Shown: in pieces, positions 8,521 through 13,143 of the stretch
Layout of the letters: every line of letters begins with the position of its first letter
Numbering within the stretch: the stretch's first letter is position 1
Assembly (NCBI GenBank): GCA_958430865.1
Contig: CAUDNR010000135.1
Span: 26,888 to 40,030, forward strand
Source of the DNA: Entrophospora sp. SA101
Taxonomy: Eukaryota > Glomeromycota > Glomeromycetes > Entrophosporales > Entrophosporaceae
Length of the DNA: 13,143 bases
Direction of reading: 5' to 3'
Made by a program: the position numbers and the translations under genes
The notes under the pieces: model-generated
Database searches by the model: none
Told to the model about the DNA's origin: nothing
What the model saw: the letters and a program-made list of their open reading frames with translations, nothing else

Positions 8521-9164
8521 AAGTCCAATTATAATATCCGGACTAACAGCAACTCTAGAAGAGAAGAGAACTTTAAATTGTTTGCTAAAAAAGAAAAATA
8601 CCTACAAAGGATGAAATAAAAGAAATGGTGAAGAATTGTCACAAAATATGAATAATATTTGTATAAATTTTACCAAGCAATCTACTTTATAGTTCCCAAG
8701 TAAACTTGTCAGGCACGCTTTTATTTACATATATTCCATTGTTATAATCGGGGAGGATCTTGAGAAAAGGTAAAAATTACCGCAATAAAGTTTTAGGTAT
8801 AATGCAAAATTCCAGTTTTTTGAATAAAATAAGATTGGTTTTTTTCTAGCATTTATTATATAAATTTGTTTTTCGTCGAATTTGGCAACAATGGTCAATT
8901 AAATTAATAAATTGTTCCCAATTAAATTTGATTTGCATAAAAAACCTGATTGATTAACCGATCAAAACTGTAAGATATTAATATACAAATATCCCGATTT
9001 TGATTTTGATTTAACACTAATTTTTTTTTTATCCTTTTGTATAATGTTTAATTTGAATTGAATATTGTTGTTGTTATTGTTGTTGTTGTAATTCCCTTCT
9101 TATGGAACAGAAGGATGCCAAGATTTGTTATTAATAAAAATGATTTTAAATAAACATCACTCAG
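8521..9164. other. AT-rich stretch upstream of the kinase fragment
   Basis: It should hold the upstream exons of the kinase if the gene were complete. I see no glycine-rich loop, HRD or DFG motif on the plus strand. A 'ttg' trinucleotide run occupies about 9065-9089. Confidence 0.45.
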
Positions 9165-9688
9165 ATCAAAAGCCATTTGGAGATCAGCCACATGATATAG
9201 ATCTTGCTTTCAAGATCTGTGGTGGCTTAAGACCTAGTTTTTCAGATAATACTCCAGAATGTTGTATTAAGTTAGCATACAAATGCACAGATGCTGATCC
9301 TGAAAAAAGACCAACAGCAGTTGAAATTTTAAAAATTATTACTTTTTGGAATGATGCAATTGAATCTAATATTTCTAGTTATTCTGAAGAACAGCTTGAT
9401 GAATTAGAAGAAGTAAAAAAAATATTTGAGGAAGCAGATAAAAAACCCTTTAATCCTTCAACAATTACAGCAACTATTCATCCAAATGCAGTTTATACAA
9501 GTAGATTATTGAATTTTACAAATCTTCCTCAACCTATAAACTCCAATAAAGTTACAATTATTAGTAATAATAAATGGTAATTATCTAATTTATTGTTAAA
9601 TATTTAATCTTAATTATTTATTATTAATGATATTTTAAATTATATAGAATCTAAACAAATTGAATTAACTATACCAAATGATTTTTAA
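9165..9688 (+). pseudogene. C-terminal fragment of a TKL-type protein kinase
   Basis: The frame from 9165 reads the end of a kinase C-lobe. PFGDQPHDIDLAFKICGGLR corresponds to the helix F-G region, and CTDADPEKRPTAVEI holds the conserved subdomain XI arginine. A charged linker follows (EEQLDELEEVKKIFEEADKK) and then a tail HPNAVYTSRLLNF. This layout is typical of the expanded Rhizophagus kinase families. A last intron is proposed at 9564-9647 (GTAATA to TATATAG, 84 nt, phase 1), and the final exon 9648-9688 encodes SKQIELTIPNDF then TAA. Without the intron the frame runs on to a stop at 9580. The start at 9165 follows an acceptor-like CTCAG; codons upstream back to 9125 do not resemble a kinase. 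The N-lobe, HRD and DFG motifs are missing upstream, so no phosphotransfer is expected. It could instead be the end of a gene with a very distant upstream exon. Confidence 0.75.
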
Positions 9689-9962
9689 ATTAAAGCAAAC
9701 CCACTTTATAATTTAACCAGATCGAAGTGACCTACCATCATGCCTCTTATCATCACTTAGTATTATTTATTTATTATTTTATTAGTATTTTTATATTCAA
9801 CATTTATATATACTGTTTTTAACATTTTTATCATCTATGAACACTACAAATAATAATAATAAAAATTGAGATAAAAATCTGAGTCTCACAGTAAATCTCA
9901 ATATTTTGTTTATAATAATATCCCAACAATGTTAATACTGTTATATAATATGGGTGGTTCTG
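9689..9962. other. AT-rich stretch after the kinase fragment
   Basis: Nothing is recognisable. A 71-codon minus-strand frame (10046-9831) crosses this stretch and the following repeat; I regard it as chance. Confidence 0.4.
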
Positions 9963-10023
9963 CCCTATAGAAAATTTGCATATGGAAATTCTGTATGAAT
10001 TATAATTTTTATTGCTATGAAAT
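9963..10023 (+). repeat. Dispersed 61-bp repeat, second copy
   Basis: It matches 3581-3641 at 58 of 61 positions with no gaps, starting CCCTATA and ending GCTATGAAAT. Similarity stops abruptly at both ends. This shows the segment at 3581 belongs to a family rather than being unique. Confidence 0.85.
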
Positions 10024-10141
10024 ATGGCGGGGACCAGTCTGTACAATCTTCAATTCCATATTTTTGTTTCATATAGAGCATTTTTTACTACAGAGGCTCA
10101 GATGTATGGAATACAGAACCTCTATAGACTCACCATTAACA

Positions 10142-10232
10142 TGGGTTTCTATTTGAATAAGGTTTATTTGGTTATGAATTTGAGTATTTGAAATACATAA
10201 ACAAATAAATGAATATAACTAATAAAACCCTA
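10142..10232. mobile_element. Short relative of the 2091-2896 MITE
   Basis: It begins TGGGTTTCTATTTGAATAAG and ends AATAAAACCCTA. Read on the plus strand, its first half matches the minus strand of the right end of the larger element (2896 to about 2823): 'gggtttctatt', 'gaataaggtttatt', then, after a deletion of roughly 16 bp, 'gttatgaatttgagtatt'. No target duplication is evident. Confidence 0.55.
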
Positions 10233-10391
10233 CAAAAAGTTTAGATACTTATTTTCTACTTAATTTTTACAAAACATACTTAAAACATAAGTCAAAACAT
10301 ACTGCGAGCGTGTAAATTCAATTACAGCTCAGGTTGTGTCCAATAAAATATATAAGATAAAATAAAATAAAAGTCCAATATATAAATCTCC

Positions 10392-10478
10392 CTGTATCCG
10401 CACACAGCTCAGGGTTCTCAGTACTCTATACCATGCCTCTGTATCTGCACACAGCTCAGAGCCTACTCAAAACTCTAT
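10392..10478 (+). repeat. Tandem duplication, period 47 bp
   Basis: 'ctgtatccgcacacagctca' at 10392 recurs as 'ctgtatctgcacacagctca' at 10439, each followed by a shared 'actctat' about 38 nt in. A related 'ttacagctcagg' is at 10322. Confidence 0.75.
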
Positions 10479-10494
10479 TGTGCAATTCTCTCTA

Positions 10495-10514
10495 CAGTAC
10501 TAATAGAAGTACTG
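10495..10514. repeat. Perfect 7-bp hairpin
   Basis: CAGTACT and AGTACTG surround a 6-nt loop. It is the first of five perfect inverted repeats between 10495 and 10972. Confidence 0.5.
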
Positions 10515-10611
10515 CTGGCCTAAAAATGATAAATAAAAAAAATTATATACAAGGAATATTTACAACTATACCACTTGAGGCGTCCCTACAAGCAGCATAG
10601 AACAATCAAAT

Positions 10612-10675
10612 GGGGGGGTGTTCCTAACTAATGATTAGTGGCCAGCCACTAATCATCAGAGAGGACCATGGAACA
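10612..10675. repeat. G7 tract, then 57-bp TGTTCC...GGAACA unit with 12-bp hairpin
   Basis: A G7 run (10612-10618) is followed directly by TGTTCC (10619), and the inverse GGAACA ends at 10675. Inside lies a perfect 12-bp inverted repeat, ATGATTAGTGGC / GCCACTAATCAT (10631-10642 and 10645-10656) with a 2-nt loop. A purine tract abutting TG...CA termini recalls the 3' end of an LTR retroelement, but 57 bp is short for an LTR. A second identical context, AATGGGGGGG, is at 10747-10756. Confidence 0.4.
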
Positions 10676-10780
10676 ATTTACAATGGCTTCCTATTAACTA
10701 TGCAAAAATTCGTAATAAGGTAAAATGTGTTTATTTAATTATTAACAATGGGGGGGAATTATTTATTCAATTATTATTAA

Positions 10781-10981
10781 TGTTATTAACATTCTCTTTT
10801 TTCACTTGGTCTAAAACCAAGCCTTTTTATACCTCTTGAGGTATTACAAATAACATGACCTTTACAATATTTTATCCAATAAAATATGCTTATTAATCCT
10901 ATTTTCTGTATTACTAGCTTACTAATTGCTAATTACTAATGCTCTGACTCATAATTACTAATCCTATGAGTCATTATTACA
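10781..10981 (-). mobile_element. Candidate solo LTR (201 bp)
   Basis: On the minus strand it starts TGTAATAATGAC and ends GTTAATAACA, with TG...CA termini. Flanking 5-mers TTATT and TTAAT match at 4 of 5, as for a decayed 5-bp target duplication. It holds a TATA-like GGTATAAAAAGG (10833-10822), a hairpin CTTGGT / ACCAAG (10805-10821), a palindrome ATACCTC-TT-GAGGTAT (10829-10844) and a hairpin GACTCATA / TATGAGTC (10946-10972). No primer-binding site or second LTR is visible. Confidence 0.35.
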
Positions 10982-11153
10982 AATAATTTGATTAATAATT
11001 CGAAGTAAATAATTATGTCATAAAATAAGTTAAAAATAGAAATGATGTAATGATCTACATGTGTAACATGACGTGCAACCGTTGCAATAAATATAGAAAG
11101 ATGATTGTTAATCGTGATGTAATATTTAGCGCATCACATGACTTCCGTAGTAA

Positions 11154-11426
11154 GTTCGTTCTAATTGGTCAATATTAACGGTCAATTGGTTGGTCCACGG
11201 TTTACAATCTCACAATACAATGATGCAACTAAATCCCAGGGAGGGGTCAGATGGTCCTGGAATGCATCAAAGCTGCATCTATCATCAATGACACTTGGTA
11301 ATCTTCACTGTACTAGACCAGAGAAAGCTGACATGTATGGAATTTGAACATGAAAAAAGATCAGCAAACTCAACAGTATATAAAAGGAACAAGGAATCTG
11401 ATAATATTACAAATAAGTTGAATTAA
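11154..11426 (+). pseudogene. Short unrecognised frame broken by one stop
   Basis: One plus-strand frame is open from 11154 to 11426 except for a TGA at 11289-11291. After that stop it encodes 44 residues, including FTVLDQRKLTCMEFEHEKRS and then ANSTVYKRNKESDN, before TAA. This part has balanced, non-repetitive composition unlike chance translation of AT-rich DNA. A second frame (11165-11347, 60 codons from TTG) overlaps it, includes GGVRWSWNASKLHLSS and cannot be excluded. The DNA is less AT-rich than its surroundings. I recognise neither product. It may be the end of a decayed gene or transposon ORF. Confidence 0.35.
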
Positions 11427-11869
11427 ATATTATTTGCAAATTCAATTTTTATGAAAAATTTAAAAATTGAACTTAAAAGTTTACTTTTTTGATATAATAT
11501 GAAATTATCAAGTTTCCTTATGGAATATTGTCATGTCTCTTAGTTATTTTAGTTATTGATATAATTAAGGTTAGGAAAAATAAAAAAAAATATTATTCAG
11601 TTACATTTTGTGCTGGCTTGGACAATGATGTCTTTAAACTCATCCTTTACAAATGGGTGAATATTATTATAAAGGTATTTTTGTCTTTTATGGTCCAAAA
11701 GAGGTAGTATTAACACCAAAATGGATAAAGCTTTAATCTCTTCAAAATATCTGCTTTCTTGGTTTTCAATAAATTGAATTCAGTAAAAGATTCACTAGCA
11801 ACTTGAATTTTTACTGTACCAAGATTAGATGCTTCAAAAAGAAAATGTTGATATTTTTGTATGCTTGGT

Positions 11870-11895
11870 AATTCTTAAAATAAATTCTTAAAATA
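11870..11895. repeat. 13-bp exact tandem duplication inside the decayed gene
   Basis: AATTCTTAAAATA occurs twice, at 11870-11882 and 11883-11895. It lies exactly where the decayed gene changes reading frame and adds a non-multiple of three, so it is one of the disabling changes. Confidence 0.85.
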
Positions 11896-12435
11896 GCTTT
11901 AATATTCAGGTATTGAAACCTTTTCCATTTTCATAATATTGAGCTTTATTTAATCCTACTGGACTAGACTTTTTTACCACCTCAACTGCATGATCCACAC
12001 AATCTATGCTTGTTTTTCTGTAGAGTTTCTTAATCAATCCAAAACTACCATCACACTTGAATTAGGAATCATGAAATTCAATCATAATAACCACAAATTG
12101 TCAAATATAAATAGAATCAAATTGTTACATTGTTTTTATTTTTCAATCCACACCACATGCAGCATACACATTAAAGAATCATAAACCCAATGTTGCATGC
12201 TTTTTATTTGAAACTTTAACAAATTTTATATAAACATAACAAATGGTTTATTTCCTATGTGCTTCAACAATTTCTTTATTTAAAAGTATATACTAGTTCA
12301 TAACACAACTAAATATTGTATTTATTAAAAAAATCTCATTATTTCAATAGGCAATCTCCTAATAAACTTCAACTCTTTGATATGTTCAGGGGGTGGTCAA
12401 TTTTCATAGTCATTTACAATTTCACTAACATATTG

Positions 12436-12515
12436 CTACAAATATATAGTGTGATAGAATTTATAAATAAAACTTTATTGTAAAAGTTGATTAAAAAAAA
12501 TAAAACTCTATTTAC
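12436..12515 (-). other. Intron of the decayed gene
   Basis: The donor GTAAATAG follows GTAATAATGGAG, and the acceptor ATATTTGTAG precedes CAATATGTTAG. At 80 nt and phase 0 it joins IPLIVLTFSHFVIME to QYVSEIVNDYEN. Its readable splice sites show the locus was once an intron-bearing gene, not a retrocopy. Confidence 0.65.
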
Positions 12516-13143
12516 CTCCATTATTACAAAATGGGAAAATGTCAATACAATCAAAGGAATAGATCCTTTATCCGGTGTTGGCAAATCTGTCCATTATTGG
12601 TTTTTTTGTTTAATGTTTCATCAGGCAGGAAGTAGGTTATTTTCATCACCATCATTATCATATTTTTCCAATTCTTTTTCCAATTCATCCAAATCCCTCA
12701 ACAAAATGTTATTAGCTGGATCTTGTAAAGTTTTATTCAATTTTTTTCCTAATCTATCTTTTCTTTTTTCATATGTCCAATTTGTCCAATATTTGGATCC
12801 AAATGTCCAATTAGTATTTGGAATTGGACATGTTGTAACAAAGTCATATTGGCATATTGGGTGCATGTTGTTCTATACAATGATTATGTTTAAAAGATGC
12901 ATCATTCAAAATTCTTCCAGAAAGAACCATCTGAAAAGGGACTTTACTTCTTCACTTTCAATCCACCTGAAAGCCAAACCATTAGATACAGTTATATGAA
13001 GTAAGTGATCCTTTAATATTGATTCTTCAGATTTTGTAGGAGTATGTAGCATAAATTTCTCAATATTATACAGTACCTAGACAAAAGAATCGGAATGCAT
13101 GTTTTTGTTAATTACGTAAAAACATACATATCAACAACATATT

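Larger units (their letters stand above)
11597..13143 (-). pseudogene. Decayed hAT/BED-like transposon-type gene
   Basis: Exons: 13076-12516 (after acceptor TTTTGTCTAG at 13077; a 51-nt intron 13127-13077 is possible) and 12435-11597, joined by an 80-nt phase-0 intron (12515-12436, GTAAAT to TTTGTAG). The start reads IEKFMLHTPTKSEESILKDH, then HITVSNGLAFRWIESEEVKS, a layout I associate with BED/hAT transposon proteins. Next come CPIPNTNWTFGSKYW, an acidic helix LLRDLDELEKELEKYDND, IPLIVLTFSHFVIME, PPPEHIKELKFIRRLPIEIM, FKCDGSFGLIKKLYRKTSID, QKYQHFLFEASNLGTVKIQV and finally KRQKYLYNNIHPFVKDEFKD. Frameshifts lie near 12925, 12855, 12335 (T7 run), 11890 and 11713. In-frame stops include TGA at 12623, 12620, 12399, 12181, 12145 and 12103, and TAA at 12596, 12250, 12127 and 12064. 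The N-terminus lies beyond the window. Family assignment is tentative; the decayed-gene call is firm. Confidence 0.75.

Noticed and set aside
9831..10046. 71-codon minus-strand frame
   Set aside because: It crosses the border of the dispersed 61-bp repeat and has no domain-like pattern.
11990..12184. 64-codon plus-strand frame
   Set aside because: It is antisense to the decayed gene, whose frame here (FKCDGSFGLIKKLYRK and neighbours) is clearly the coding one.
12487..12999. 170-codon plus-strand frame, the longest in the window
   Set aside because: It is the antisense shadow of the decayed gene. The minus-strand reading has balanced composition, a phase-consistent intron and recognisable blocks; the plus-strand one is rich in F, S and L.

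Overview
The window looks like AT-rich nuclear DNA of a fungus. The best match is an arbuscular mycorrhizal fungus of the Rhizophagus type. This is inferred from very low GC outside short coding patches, short GT-AG introns (51 to 127 nt where I could place them), a TKL-type kinase tail of the kind greatly expanded in Rhizophagus, and decayed hAT-like transposon genes. I saw no bacterial operons, Shine-Dalgarno sites, tRNA or rRNA.

Genes are sparse. (1) Positions 1-1391, minus strand: the 5' part of an unrecognised spliced gene. Four exons join with consistent phase, starting at the ATG at 1391-1389. One of its introns (1275-291) consists almost entirely of 11 tandem units of 76-94 nt, each with its own splice-donor and splice-acceptor sequence. 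This is the most interesting object here. (2) 9165-9688, plus strand: the C-terminal end of a protein kinase-like gene with its last intron; the catalytic part is absent. (3) 11154-11426, plus strand: a short reading frame broken by one stop, unrecognised. (4) 11597-13143, minus strand: a hAT/BED-like transposon-type gene, heavily broken by stops and frameshifts but still readable almost end to end.

The rest is repeat-derived or featureless. From 1392 to 2090 lies the presumed promoter side of gene 1, with two CACGTG boxes. A hAT-like MITE candidate of about 800 bp, built of TTCGAATTA-type repeats, lies at 2091-2896, and a 91-bp relative sits at 10142-10232. A palindrome-rich element lies at 3581-3838, and its first 61 bp recur at 9963-10023. 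A 'gactggtc' hairpin is at about 4217-4282 and a tandem array at 6427-6605. Positions 6606-8139 hold nothing I can assign. A less AT-rich but unassigned segment lies at 8140-8520. Positions 10142-10981 form a dense block of repeats and perfect hairpins that includes a solo-LTR candidate.

The genes show no sign of working together. The window reads as a repeat-rich region holding one probably live gene end and three decayed or partial ones. All splice sites are read by eye; none has transcript support.
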